A stretch of DNA of 64,000 nt, from the NCBI GenBank assembly GCA_013365365.1, contig JABVXU010000218.1, positions 25,007-89,006 of the forward strand, read 5' to 3'. This document shows, piece by piece, positions 49,791 to 63,735 of this stretch (the first letter of the stretch is position 1; the number at the start of each line of letters is the position of its first letter). The translations under genes and the position numbers were made by a program. The notes below the pieces were generated by a model. It was not told where the DNA came from. It did no database searches and saw nothing but the letters and a program-made list of their open reading frames with translations. The stretch is from Cruorifilaria tuberocauda. Taxonomy: Eukaryota > Nematoda > Chromadorea > Rhabditida > Onchocercidae.

Positions 49791-51719
49791 ATGTTTCAAT
49801 TCCAGAAACTCGTTGCAACATTTAATTTAAGAGCTCGCGAATTTAGTTCAACTGAATATTCCGTGAAGAACATTTGCGTAGTTGGATCTGGCTTGATGGG
49901 TTCTGGAATTGCACAGGTTTTTCGCATTTTTTTGAACAACTTGTTCTAAAGTGTACTCATTTTTTCATTCTGTATTGCACTGATCTCTTTCTTTTGGTGT
50001 ATTGGTTCGAATCGTAGAAATCTCACATTCCCTAATTTTACTCCTTAAGTTTCACATTGGAAATAATGTAATTAATAACAGGAATGAAATGCCAGTATGA
50101 TTTCTTACTTTTTGTACAATCATATAGATAGTTATATATTCATTTATTAGAGATAGCAGCATAAGCATCAATAATGGTAACATTAGTGGACAAGTCGGAC
50201 ACTGCTCTTGATAAATCGAAAAGTATATCCAAAACAATTTGGAGCGAACAAAAAAGCAGTGCACAGAAGACGTAAAAGTTTTCAAGAGCTGTTGTTGATA
50301 TTTTTTCTACTTCTTCCATTTTCTTTTTCTGGCGTATTATTTTTTTTCATATCAACTTGCTGTCATTAACTTTTTTATAGCTAATTAAAGCATTATCAAT
50401 ATTCTGCTGTAGGTGCAAGCATCATTTGTTGAAAATGTAATGGAAAAAATAATGATGACAAAAAATCTTGAGCAAGCTGTTCAAAAGCAGATTTAGTGAT
50501 TGAAACAATTGTCGAAAATCTACCAATGAAGCAACAATTGTTCGAACAACTTGAAACTGCTATTACGAGGTTTTTTCTCATCGACTTTATCATTTGACTG
50601 CCAAAATCAGCGTGATGTTCAGTAATTGCAAAAGAAATTATCAAATATCGACTTATTGCTCAGCATATTCTTCAATTAATATGATTTAGGGTTACAATTT
50701 TGAAACCATCAAAATATTAATTTTGTAATAGAAATATCGTAACTATTTACACACCCATCATTTAACAATGCAATTTTGATGGTTTTTTATTCAGTACGAT
50801 TATAGACATTTTTATTGGCTGTAAAGTCTCATTCGTTGTGTTTCCAGGCCTGTATTACTTGCTAGCAATACATCTTCGCTGAAGCTACAAGATATTGCGA
50901 AAAATTTGAAAAATAAATCAAGATTTGGCGGCCTGCACTTCTTCAATCCTGTGCTAATAATGAAATTATGCGAGGTAGATCGTTTTGTTTCTCGTTACTC
51001 TTCAATTCCCGTAGTCTTAATCATTCACGGACTTATGTTTCAAAAAAGTACTGCATGTGATGTAATTCAAACAGTCGTCGAGTACAGATTCAATGAGGAA
51101 GAAGTTACTGATTCTCATTTCTAAAACTCACCAATAGAAAGTATAGATTTTTGCTCAGAAATTCATATGTGAAGACTAAGTTTTCAGGTTATACGGCTCA
51201 CAGAAACATCAGATGATACATTTAATGCCCTACAGATATTTGGAAAAACGGTTGGTAAAACAACTGTCGAATGCAAGGTGATCTGAGCAACCTGATTTTC
51301 ACATGGTAGTAGCTCAGTCATAGCCATAGTTCAATATCTTATTTGGATTTATGGATGTTCCTAGTTTTATTGTCAATCGCTTACTGTTTCCATATCTGAT
51401 AGAAGCAATTCGAATTGCTGAACGAGGCGATGCATCACGAGACATGGACACAGCAATGAAGCTAGGAGCTGGCTATCGAATGGGACCGTTTGAATTTCTA
51501 GATTATACTGGTTTTGATACGATAAAATTCATCTTGGATGGTAAGTTTATGCACTATTCAGCTCATATGGAAAAGAGATTTTAGTGGGACCTAACTTTAG
51601 GATGGCATGAATCCCATCTAAATGAGAAACAGTTGGATCCAAATCTGATGCTCAACAAACTGGTAGCTGAAGGAAAGCTTGGAAAAAAGTCTGGAGAAGG
51701 ATTCTACTCTTACAAATAG
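49791..51719 (+). pseudogene. HADH: Decayed mitochondrial 3-hydroxyacyl-CoA dehydrogenase
   Basis: HADH oxidises L-3-hydroxyacyl-CoA with NAD in mitochondrial beta-oxidation. The order is complete: a basic leader (MFQFQKLVATFNLRAREFS), the NAD loop [39 protein letters not shown], the active-site block [19 protein letters not shown] with the catalytic His and Glu, [37 protein letters not shown], and the C-terminus [16 protein letters not shown] before TAG 51717-51719. Several defects break it: TAA at 50162-50164 in the second exon; phase mismatch between the donor at 50272 and the next exon at 50413; a one-base loss near 50483-50486 shifting QAVQK/ADLV; and no AG before the exon starting at 51354 (it reads TATG|GAT). 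One residue is also missing in [11 protein letters not shown], and the Pro of YPMGP is Arg. Multiple lesion types suggest a pseudogene; assembly error is the alternative. Confidence 0.7.
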
Positions 51720-52521
51720 AATGTACTAAAGCGAAATAATTGCATATATTGCTATATATCATTTTATCGAGTAATAGCAATTGCATCTATAAAATATGAA
51801 AACCAGAATTCGTTCGAATTCTAGACTTTCGTTAATAAACATCTATCGTAGTACATAGCAGAAAGAAAGCAGTGTTTTCGAACCATGAGGATATTTAAAA
51901 AGTAGTTTAGCATCTCCAATTATATCATCTTATTAATCTTCATCTCCAATTCAATCAAATTCTTGCAATGCGATTTTCCCATTTTTGTGACCTCATCCTT
52001 ACAAATTTTTATTCTACAAAAGACCACGTAAGTGATTTGAAGGATAGTCCCAACAAGCATCGCCCTTCCGACTGGTTTCTGTAATCACTTCTTCTACTGA
52101 TAAGGTCCTATATCGGCTCGTGTTAGAAATCAAATATTCAATTGAATGATGAACTATTTTACCAACTTAATACAAGCAACAAAACCTCGTAGATAAATTG
52201 TCTGTGATTCGATTTCCAAAATAAAACGAATTTTCACGATAAAAACTTCATTTAGAAACAAATGAATGTGAACAGATTACAGCAAATTCACGCAAATAAA
52301 TTCATGCAATATATGCAAAATTGAAACTCTATATTTTATTTTTATTTTTATTAAATAAAATTCTTTTGAAAAGAATGCTCCATACCTAAGAGTTTTTCTG
52401 TTTCATTTGAACATTCCTTACTTTTAAAATTCATTGATTTAATGGTTGAAAATTAGTCACGTTAAAATTCCAGTCATTCTATATAGCCAACAATTAAAAC
52501 AGCATTATGATTAACTTCTCC
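51720..52521. other. Convergent intergenic region HADH / CBP80
   Basis: About 0.8 kb between two convergent 3' ends. AT-rich, with AATAAA-like hexamers in both orientations but no gene. Confidence 0.45.
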
Positions 52522-55500
52522 TCAAGTCATAAGTGCTTTAAATTGATTATAATTTTCCATCACATTATTGTCGATAGCGAATTCCTTAAAAAGCTCTTTC
52601 TCCAATGCTTCCCGAAATTCAAATAAATCCTTCCAGTGCTGGAAATAGAATGAATTAGAATTAGCAAATTCAATGCTTGATAATAAATAAGGTATGAAAT
52701 TAAAGAGTGTTATCTAGATCCACATCAATGATTGCTGGTATAGTTCATCACCAAATTTTCTATGGAATCAGACGAAAATCTACAATACAAAGCGCCAGCC
52801 TTTAAGATAATCCATTTACTATTATCCTTTTAATTATACACCAGTTTTTGTTAATTTGACCGAATGAACTATTTGAAGGATTTCACAATTATATATGTCG
52901 AAATCTACGGCGCTGGTTCTTGAAGCATTCAAAAATATAAGTTAGGGATTAACCTTTAGAAATACATTCTTGAAACGTCCAGTGACATATAAATACCAAT
53001 TATTTTGGAAATCACTCCCACTGCTTTCACTATTGACGATATGTTCCGCTAAAGTAACGGTAAACTTCTAAAAACAAGCTTGTCACATAATCAGTTAGTA
53101 AAAATTATTGATTATCAGTTCTGTTTTGAAAAGTATAGTCATCATGGTACGGCATCCATTAGGATGGTTTTCTCTTAACGAATGTCATACTCGTTAACGT
53201 AAGTTAACGAAAACCCCCGTTACAAATTTAGACTGCTTATGCAAGAAACAAAATAGCATTCAATACTTCACACTGTATCACATCATTTCAAAGCGAATAG
53301 AGATTGACACTGTTTCTGCCTCTAAATATAGAAACATATTTCCAATTTTCCAAAACAAACAAAGTACACTTGCATGAAGCACGTCAAGAAGCAAGTTTTT
53401 CAAGCAGTCGTGTAAAGCAGCAAATTCGCTTTCTTTAACAAATGATTCCATTGTATTAGGATCGGCCATATCATGTTCATTTGTTTCCATATCCTTCAAG
53501 GATGTTAATAGTTGGAAATGAAGAAATGTTGCACAAAGTTCCTCAGCAAATTATGGTTTTGATTGAACAGTGCTTTTCGTTTATGAAAAGTCGTTTAATC
53601 TTTCTTATAAAAATAACACAAAAGACTAACAAAATCATCTCTCTCATGATCCAACTCTTTTTGCCCTTTTTCTAGCTTTGAATTCTCGATTGCTTGCCTA
53701 CTTCGAAGAACATGCCCACTAACATGTTCAAGGGCTCTGTTCAGCACTTCCCAAATCCACAATCTAAAAAAATGTAACGAAGTGACAAAAAGCAAAAAGC
53801 AAGGTTTAAAAAGAGTTAAAAATAACCCTTCTTAAACTGTATTTAATCAAAACCAAATTTTTTACATACCGTTCAAACTCAGGCCTCATTTCATCACTGA
53901 ATAACCAAGCCACAACAGCACTAGCGTCAACCAACGACATTTTCAGTAATTTTGTCACCAGCACTATTATCATCTGTAAAATAAACCCGTTTTTTATATA
54001 AATATTTACAATAAGAACATGCGAAACGAAATGATGAATGCATATTTCACGACAACACAAATCATTTATATCTACTTATTTGATATGCTACTACTACAAC
54101 CTAAATACCCAAATAGATTTTACATTAGCTGTTGAATTTAATCAAAATTCATTCAAGACAAATTAAATCAAATAATGTCACAAATTGGACAAATAAAATC
54201 ATTTAGAATAGTCATCAAGAGCCTACTGACTTAAAAGCAAACAATTTCTCAAAATATACCTGTCCATTAAACTTCCAGGTTTCATAAAGTGTTCTCAAAA
54301 TAGTTAACTGCGCATCCTCCCTTCCGCCAATAAACTCTTTTAAAGTTGAATAATATCTGTAAAGAGCAAAGATGAAACGTCTATTCGAAAAAACAAAGTC
54401 GCCATTCAAAATGAAAGAATATATATGTAAAACATGCACATATTCAATACCAATATCAATAGTCTTTACCAAAGCTTTCTATCTCCAAGAATTCATTTTT
54501 GAAGCTATAACTAAATGATTCCTCATGTAGTATTAGTTGCGTAACTTTGCAATACGCATAACTGCAGTAAGAATGAATTGTATCCAGCGCGTGTTAATGC
54601 GAAAAACAACAACTTCTATTAAAAGAATAGAGGAGGACGAAAGTTTTCAGGTTACTCAAAATTTTCTGACAAATCATGCGAATTATAAGATGAAACAGCT
54701 TATAGATCAATGATGAAACATCTAAAGAGATTTATGCCGCATCATCAAAATGGATTTACCTCGTTAGCGCAGCGAAATTATGACTGAAAGTTTTCCGAGC
54801 CAAATAAAGCAATACTTTGAAAAAAATGGATAATCTAGAATTTATATCCATTCGATTTCCAGTTTTACTACGTAATAAATCAATCATCTCGTCGGCTGAT
54901 ACCTTCTCGCGGAAAGCTTTTTCAAGAACTATAGCAAAGTCGCGATCTGGATGTTCATCTTAATGAAAAAATAATTAATCAATTCATTTAACTTTTATCG
55001 ATTATTGTTAATGGGGCGAAGTACAGATTTTCACCTTTTGAGATCTCTGAGTATTGGAAGAAAAGGCGTGTTATAGCATATTTAAATGAAACATAATTTA
55101 CGCACGGCTGTCGACTGTACGAAGAAGGCGGTACAGTGGTAATGCTTTTTAAAATTCATTATGGGATTTGAAAAAAGTCGTGCAAAAATTTGATCATAAA
55201 ATTCCAAGTAGAAGAAAATTACCATCATTAAGATCGTAGGATATAACAGGCTTCTGCGGTATCATTTTTTCAAATGTAACAGGTAAAAATTCTGCCAGTC
55301 TTTGGTGATATGAAAGTCGCATGCACTTATCCAGTACCTGCATCTACTTTCCATAGATAGCAGAAATTTAAATAAAATATTTGTAGAAAATCTAATTATT
55401 GCGTTGAAAAGCATCAGTTGCAGTTTATTGTTAAATTTTTTAGTTTATCTTAAGTTTGAATTATATAAAATTATTTATACATTACAATATAATCAAAGGA

Positions 55501-58500
55501 AATATAAAACAAGACACTGCAATCCATTCACCTCTCGTACGAATATATGCTTCGGAGCAAGACGATCTAATTCGATACAGTCACTCCAATCCGACCATGA
55601 CCACCGATATTCAAAATTTGACATATGATAGCTGAACCAATCAATTAACCTGAAAACAGAAATATGAGATGATAGAGTAGAAGATGAAACAAAAAATAAT
55701 TACGAAATGTTTACCTATCGATACAAGCAACTTGCATCGAATCTATCCTTTGGTAAAATATTTCGGCAGCCTGTGCTATTACCTGAAGAAAGTTTAATGA
55801 AAACTTACTTAATATTAAAATTTGAAACTAATACTGAAAAGAAATTTAAACTACACAAAATATCTAAAATGAGAAATAAAAGAACATACTTCTTCCTTCA
55901 CTCCCATCCGATGAAAATAAGAAACATTTCTATTTCTATTGCAAAAACAAAAACATATGAATCAAGAAGCGTTGAGTCAAAATAAATTCAAAATAATGAA
56001 CAGAAAGAAGTGATTTCAGTGATAAATAAGCACAGTTAGTTTTCTTATAACAACAATAAATTTGGAAAAATAGATTACTACGGGGAACTATCTTCCAAAT
56101 TTACTTGCCTGAGGCATGCTTTTAGTTTTGCATAGTTCAATCAATAAACTTCCATAAAATATTGACCGAGTAGGTGCCTCAGGTAAATGAAACAATTGCG
56201 AAAAAATCACTTCCAATATAACATAGTTTATTGGTACCAATGTCCGCTTATCGTATTCCAACAACCTCGATGCACTAGAATTGGACCAATTAACATTACA
56301 TAACAAATTTCCGATGGAACATGGAGAATATGAAGAAAAAAGTGATATATTAACAAAGTACTATTAATATAGAGTTCTTGAAGCAGATCTAATGAGAAAA
56401 TTCAAAAAATGAGATCAAAATGAAACAGAAATTATTTAGAACAAATAGAAAATAAAGCTCATCTAAAAGCATGCACCATTTCTTCTTATTTGTTTTTTCC
56501 CGATCCAAGATCCATCGCAGTTCTTCTTCAACCAAGAATCGTTCTATAGAATGCGCGCCAGGAAGAAGCGGCCCCTTAAGCGCATAAAATGAATATTAAA
56601 AAAAATGCTTTCAGCCGGAAAAAAACCAATGTGAATCAAAGTAAAGAGCTGAACTAAGAGTAAGAATTCTAAAAAAAACTAAAACCAGCAAGTACAAAAA
56701 ATTCACATCATCTGGGCAATCGGCATAATCAAAGAAGCGGAATACTACATTTGGAAGAGGATAGATACTATTTGGAGTATGTGGTGGCGGTTCAAAGCTG
56801 AAATAACGGAAAAGTTAGACAGTAATTGAATTAAATTTGAGCCAAAAAAAGGCCTTTTAATTAATACATAGTAAAATCCAATGAAAATAAGCTAGGAGAA
56901 AAAAAAAGAAAAATGATGCCCAAATTATGGGAAAAACTGAGCACAAAACACAGCAAGGATCAATAAAAGAATACATGAAATGAAAATTATACCTTAGCAA
57001 ATTATGTTGTAATGCGTCCGCTAATGTCCCGTCAAAAGCAACATAATGACGTGTGATAAACTTTTCCCTCCATTTATCCGACTGTAACTGCAAGATTTGG
57101 GCCCATAAACAATCCAAATATTCTTCCTGTTCATGAATGGATTTTGTCCAAACTTGTAGGATCTGCAAGAGATTATTAAAATCTTATTAAGATATAAGAA
57201 AAATACTAAACCAAAATAACTTCAGTCACTTACTCAATTGAAAAAATAGATTTAACGAACATCGAAACTTCCAATATACCTTGACATGTTCTTTATTTCG
57301 AGAATGTAAATACTTTTCAACAACACCCAACATAGCATTTAGCTGATCTTGATTCTTTTCGGCAAATTCTTGACCAACCCAAGGCAGACAGTGTAGAAAT
57401 ACATAGATAAACCAATCACGCCTTACCTGGAAATAAGCAATTCGTAAGCCGAATTTCTTAATAGTAATTATTTATAGATAAAAGTGACTCGTGAATGTAA
57501 GATTCACTGAAAAACATTGAAATTCAATAATAAATAACAATTATGCCAAAACTCTTTGAAATGCTATTTTCAACAGAATTTTGTGTAAAATTTAAGTTAA
57601 AATTTCTAATTTTTTAAAATTTACCTGCGGTGTTCCTACTTGAGAAGCACTGCTTATAATATCCCTAAGGAAATCTATAAACGAATCCAATGTGATAACC
57701 CTGCAGTTGACCAAATCAGAAAAAAATATCACCTAAAATAGAAATTATGAATCACAGCTGAGGTCGTAATTTAATAAATAAGTCACAGAATCTCCAAGAA
57801 AGTACTGCAAATATGAATTAGTCCGATTTTGCGTTAAACGAAGTTTTAGTCTTTGATATTTGCAACATAAAAACCTAATGCTCACAACATAAAGAATTAA
57901 TGAAAAGATTAAACAGAAGATAAAAACTTTACAATGTATAAAGCATGGTCAAAATTATTCGACTTCATCAGTTCATTCAGTTTTGTAAGAAGCTTATCCA
58001 AAATCTAAAAATTACAATTCAAAATTAAAGGAAAGACTTTGCATAATAATCTGCTACAAAAAAATTCAACAGAATCTAAAAATAAAGAGTAGCACCTCCG
58101 CACCGAAATTGTATTTCTTGGCATTCAAAAGCCCAACCAGAGTAGAATAAATAGTCAATTTATCCGGCATATTGCATATACTGAAATGCAGAACATCAAG
58201 TAGCATAATTCCTTGGAACTTTAGACCAGTAAAATGCTGATCAGATATTCTGATTAGTAAAAAATTTTAAATCTAAATTTAAATATGCTTGAAAAAATGA
58301 GACACACCAAGTCACGAGAATTTCAACGATGTGTTCTTTGTATGTGTCCAAATCGGTTTCCAAAACATGCGCCAGGCTTTCCAAATTTGATTCCAATGAT
58401 GAATTGTTCTGAAAGGACTTTAAAGGAATAATTCTCACAGCAAAGATTTAATTTAAATGTGCCAAACTTAAATCGAATAAAAGCTTGGGTTTTACGTAGG

Positions 58501-59122
58501 TATTACTTATAGAATCAGCAAGACCAAGCATTTTTATATTTCCGGTTACTTGCGATATTATATTAACCCTAACAATCAAATTCAGTACATTTTCTGGATC
58601 TTTAACTGCTGATTGCTTTCCATCACTACTAATGGAAGACTTTTCAAAGATACATACTGAATAAAAATGATAAGGTACTCTTTAAAAACAAATAGGTCAT
58701 TGTGAAAGATAAACTTCCAGAAGAGAAAAAACTTCTCACCTTCTCACCAATATGTGTCAGCAATTCTGTTAACTTATACACAATTTCATCTTTCACCGTC
58801 TCTGAACCAAGCCTCTTTCGTTTGCACGAAACATTTTCTACAATAATTCTATTAGTTGTCCATTAATTAAACATAGTTTGTTACCAATTTAGTTATTAAT
58901 GCACTTTCAATTCTGAGCAGCCTTTATCTTAGTGCATTTTTTCTTTCAAATTTTAAAAAATCCACCTTCTTCCAAATTGACATGTCTTCGCCTTTCTCGC
59001 TCTTCTTCATCTTGTCCACTGAAACTATATCCATCACCTAAATTGTGTCTTCGATAATTATGACCTCTGTTGCCGACACTGCCATCAGAATGACCATTTC
59101 GTTCCCTTTCTTCATCGAACAT
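52522..59122 (-). CDS. ncbp-1: Nuclear cap-binding protein subunit 1 (CBP80)
   Basis: CBP80 is the large scaffold of the nuclear cap-binding complex. It holds CBP20 on the m7G cap and couples capping to splicing, export and decay. Many exons run from ATG 59122 ([14 protein letters not shown]) to TGA 52522-52524. Early exons give an acidic/Arg region and a basic NLS-like [14 protein letters not shown]. Then comes the MIF4G start [24 protein letters not shown] (about 58320-58410), followed by [22 protein letters not shown] and [20 protein letters not shown] sequence (about 57000-57170). IPLNY-like and LLIELCK blocks lie near 56100-56250, [20 protein letters not shown] near 53870-53940, the long charged [20 protein letters not shown] coiled region near 53600-53765, and a C-terminal helix [20 protein letters not shown]. 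The order matches the three MIF4G repeats of the family. The exon ending at 58740 has two overlapping donors 8 bases apart. Not every exon was phased, but no lesion was seen. Confidence 0.88.
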
Positions 59123-62100
59123 TATGTGCCTGTGCTCTGGATAAATGCAGTAATGATCCTTCTGAACTTGACTTTTTCCGATATTTTTAAATCATGACTA
59201 AATAAGCCGTTCAAATAACACTAGATATTACAAGAAAATGAAATAATGACAAACAACTGATTATAGTAACAACTTTGAATTATGAGCTGTAATACTTTTC
59301 CAATTCGAAAATCCACAATTCGGAGAATCAAAATTTATGATTACAACCATACCAAAATTCTATATATATATATAGAAAGAGAAAGAGAGAGGAGAAATAG
59401 GAAGCAGAAAAACCCAGGTTAGTTGAATCTTCTGAGATCAAGTTGCGTATCCGTCTCACGTGCAGCCATAATCAGTCCTTAGTCCGCAGTTCGCTGTGTT
59501 ACTAAAACATTCATCGTTGTAATGGTTATGAAAACGCTTATTTTCCACTTGTTGTTCCTGTAGGTTGTTGCAGTGATAGTTGCAGCAATTAGTGATTATA
59601 TTTGTTAGAAAACTGGATTTGTCTCAGTTTATGACATTCTCAAGAAAAGAATTTCTAAATTTTTAATTTTTAATGAGTTTATGTTCTACAAATAATCGAT
59701 GGATTTGAAATTCTATGAGGCATTTTCAGTATAAATGTAGGAGAAAATCTTAAATGTAAATGATATATTTAAAAGTTAAAATGTGCATGAAGCTTGGGAA
59801 TAACTCGGAAATCATTTATGTCAGTTTGTGATGTCTCGCTGAAATAATTCATTTTCTAAGGAATTAAAGAAGATAAATGAATGAAATAGGAGCACGATAT
59901 AAATTATGCGAGAATAAAATTTGGATTCACTTAAAGAATTTCGGCAAAAGTCATAAATGATATCAATTCGATATGTTTTTAAATTACTCGTTTTAACTGC
60001 AATTCAGGAAATTATGAACTTCATTGATTGAATTTCAGCCAACCTGCAATATAACTGCTGACTTTCCGTATTTTCGTTCCCGAGAATGAAGACATGGAGA
60101 AATAAAATCAACATTCGATACGATATGACGGAAGACTGAATGAAATTTCCGTTTGAAGACAAATCGACGTACTAATTTACTTTGTGGTTATTTCGTCTAA
60201 TTGTTTCTTGACTTAATTTTCTATACTGTATTTTTTTACTTCTGTTCATGTTTAATTTCTGACTTCTTTAATTTCCAGTGTGTATGATAAATTGGAATTT
60301 CAAAATTCATTGTATTTTTGCTTTCATCGTATTTGAAACTAAAATTGTAATTGCCCGATTAGCAATCGACTACACTTTGTGTAAGTAGGCAGGAAAATTA
60401 GACAATCAATCTGATAATAAAAAGAAATTTTAAATTTACGGATTCAACTGTGCAACTAGACATTATGATGTCAAAGAAATCAAATTTTGAGATTAATTTT
60501 TCAACCAAAAATTGTTGCAACAATTTAAGATTGGTTAATCAAATCACTCTTGTTATAAATCATAATCCTTTCCATTTTTATTTATTAAGTACTACTTATT
60601 TCATTTTTATTTATTTCTGATTCTTTTTCTTCGTCTAAGAAAAAATTAGAAAATAAATAAGCAGAGAACATTACGTAAAAATTTTTAAATTTCAAAGTTA
60701 TCGGCTATTCTCCTCCTAAGACTAACCTGACTCTTGTATGTCAATCTTATAGTTGAAACGGATTTATGTCCCACCTAGATTTTATAACTGAGTTCTGATT
60801 CATCAGGATTAATTAGTATTTCATGAAATTTCTGAAGAAATATTATTAGCAATCAACAATTGTCCTCTATCAAGTGATAATTATCATTTGATGAGAAAAT
60901 CATTATTATCAAGTTGTCGTTATCTAAAGCATAAACAACAGTTGTTAATTCGACAGTTCCGTGTAATATTATTTTTTAAAGAAAGCTACGGTACGAAAGT
61001 TTGAGAAACTTAACTTTAAATTATAAATAATTAATAGTTCTTAAACTTGTCATGTTGAATATTGCTATATTTAGATATTGTGTCGTATGAAAATCAGTAT
61101 GCAAAAATTGCATGGAAAAGTATTCCCAAAACTTATTTTATCATAGTTTATAATCGTATAAAAAGCTATCTTTTTCACTTTTGAAACTGAAATGTTAAAT
61201 TATTGGCATTAATTGCACAAGTTGAAAATTGTTATTTTGTATATCAGCATTAATACTTTTAGCTAAGAATTATTAACAGTTATCAATATCACATTTGTAT
61301 GCTTCGAATGTTTTTTCCGTTTTTTAACACAGTTTTTAAAATACCTATTTTAAAAAGTTTTTTTCTTATAAATAAATCTTTTTTTGGATAATTTTAATTT
61401 TTGTTAAGAATTATATTTTTTTACAAATTTCGCTGTATACTTTTTCCTTTTTTGTAGTATGTATGAGTATATTTGTCTTCTTGTAGTATATAACTATATA
61501 TTTATTGATTGGATTGATTTAATATGACTGATTCATTTCTTACCGTCAAATTTGTTATTATGATATTTTTAGTTATTTAGCTTATTTTTGTCTGAACAAA
61601 TTTATTCATTCATAATGTTTTAGGTGAATGTTTATCTGGAAATATACGAGCAAGGAAATTATAAAAAACCTCAATTTGCCTCTAACAAAAATTTTCTGCT
61701 GTTTATTAGCTAGCAATACCTTTCATTTTCCACCGAAATTACGTCCCTTTTTTAAACCAAATGCAATAATGATATTTATGATTCCACCTAAGAAAAAAGT
61801 TTTTAGTTGACAAAATTTTTAAATCGTTTATTTTTTAAGCCAGTTGTTTAGAAAAAAATTTCAATATCTGATTTGTAAGATTAATTACACTTTTTAAACC
61901 GTTTGAAATATATGTGAAAAGTTCGTACTATTATAAAGTTTAATCTAAATTAAGAAAATATGTAATTAAGAAAAAGAACGAAGTTAAGAAAAACTCGAAG
62001 TTAGTTTTTTATAGATGATCGTTTACATTATGTTGACAGTTTTCTTAAAAATGTATGATTCTCGATTGAAATCTTACGATTATTAAACATATGTTCTTTA

Positions 62101-63735
62101 ACATAAAATTCAAAATTATAGTGAAGTACTTGCAAAATTAAAATTAATCTGCCATGATATCATTCAATTGAAATATTAAGAAATGCGTCAGAAACTAAAA
62201 CTGAACGTGAAATAAACGCTTAGTTTTAATTTCTCTAGCATTTCTTTAATCTTCATTGAAGTTGCAGCAGTCATAATAGTTCATATTGTTTTTGTAACTT
62301 TTTTATATGAATAATTTGAATAATTTATATGAATAACTTTCGTCACTTTCATTGACAAAAATTTTAAAAGATGTACAACAATTTTAATGGCAGCACTTGG
62401 AACATTTGCATAAGTGTTGAACTCTAGCCCGAATATCTGAAAATAACTTTACCTTATATGACTTCGGCCTCTTCTTTCTCTTAATGCATGTTATTTCACT
62501 TCAGATATTTTTACTCTTAAATTTTGCAATTTATTTTATTATTTAATTTACCGAAAGTTAAATTGGTGAATTTTAATATTTATGTAAGTTTTCACTTAAA
62601 TTTCAAATGATTTTGAAATTTTTTAATCTGTTTATATAAATGTTTACATGTTGCATGATATACCATAATTTTCTCCAGTTTGTAGTAAATCGCCATATAG
62701 ATTCACACTTTTTTCTTAAATGGTTTTCTGTAATTCATCCTTCGAGTAATTATTAATTATTGTATAATTTAACTGTCATATTTTCATAAATCGCTCAAAT
62801 AATTTTAAGACAAATGATTGATACTACGATCCAAACATATTCCTGTAACTAATTAACCTTGCAATATAACTTATACCTGCTACTTTACAGTATGATGATG
62901 CCACGGAATTTTCATGCTTCGCTTAAATATTTTAAACATTTCACTTCTTGCCAAATTATTCGAAGATCTTATTACATATTATTAGCAAGTAATATTATCA
63001 TATTTTGCAGCTACTCGAATAAAGTCGAGTAAATCGAGTAAAAATAATTAGAGAACAAAATAATCATAGAATTGATAGATAAAGAACCTTTAAATTATTA
63101 AATTTGGATTTTGATGATATATTATATTTAAATATAACTATTGCCTCAGTAAAAAAGACGAAAAGGAAGATTTATCTGAAATGATTAGTGAAAAATCATA
63201 ATGGCAATCCCATATATTTTTTCTTATTCAGCATCTTAACGTGAAACATTTTTCTATTATTATGCAGGAAGTAATAATCATTATAAACATCTTTCTAAAA
63301 TCTATAGAAATTGTTATTCAATTATTTAATTTACAAATTAAACAACGGGAATCATATAAAAACGATATCATGAATAGAGATTCAGTAAATCGAATTTTTT
63401 TTGTACATGCAAAAAGTGGAGAAATATAAAAGAACAGTATGGTTGATACAAGACACGAAAATTCTGAAATAAACTGTTTGTCGTCATTGTCGCTGGAAAA
63501 GCGAGGAAATGAAGGATGACGAAATCCTTTGTTCTTCAAATTAACATTGTTAGCTCCATGTCTATAAACTGTGTCGATGAAATCAAGAAGACAAAGGATG
63601 ACGACATCCTTTGTTCTGGATTTGATATTGTAAGCTAAAGTATGCGCGTGGTTTTACAAGCTTTGTTAAGGAAATCCTTTGTTCTTAAATTTAAAATTAC
63701 ATACATTCGATTGGTCAAGATCCTCCCTCCTCCAG
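59123..63735. other. AT-rich, gene-poor interval upstream of CBP80
   Basis: This 4.6 kb contains no frame resembling a protein. The CBP80 promoter must be at its left end; CATTTATCCAG just upstream of the start is a plausible trans-splice acceptor. A (TA)n run followed by a purine tract lies at about 59360-59400. The rest is AT-rich with A and T runs. Confidence 0.5.
63512..63685. repeat. Dispersed short repeat, three degenerate copies
   Basis: AAGGATGACGAAATCCTTTGTTCT occurs at 63512-63535, a near-identical copy (one base changed) at 63594-63617, and a shorter form (AGGAAATCCTTTGTTCT) at 63669-63685. The middle copy forms a perfect 9-bp inverted repeat, CAAAGGATG-ACGA-CATCCTTTG (63592-63613). 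Confidence 0.85.

Noticed and set aside
49995..50020. GGTTCGAATC resembling a tRNA T-arm
   Set aside because: No acceptor stem, D-arm or anticodon stem can be folded around it. It lies in an HADH intron.
58510..58680. Open stretch of about 55 codons inside CBP80 ([15 protein letters not shown] region)
   Set aside because: It looks protein-like, but the conserved join from GEK to the SLESNLE exon skips it in phase, so it is most simply intron. An alternative exon is not excluded.
59123..63735. Possible Wolbachia or other bacterial insertion in the AT-rich interval
   Set aside because: No bacterial reading frame, ribosomal or IS sequence is visible; only short random frames occur.
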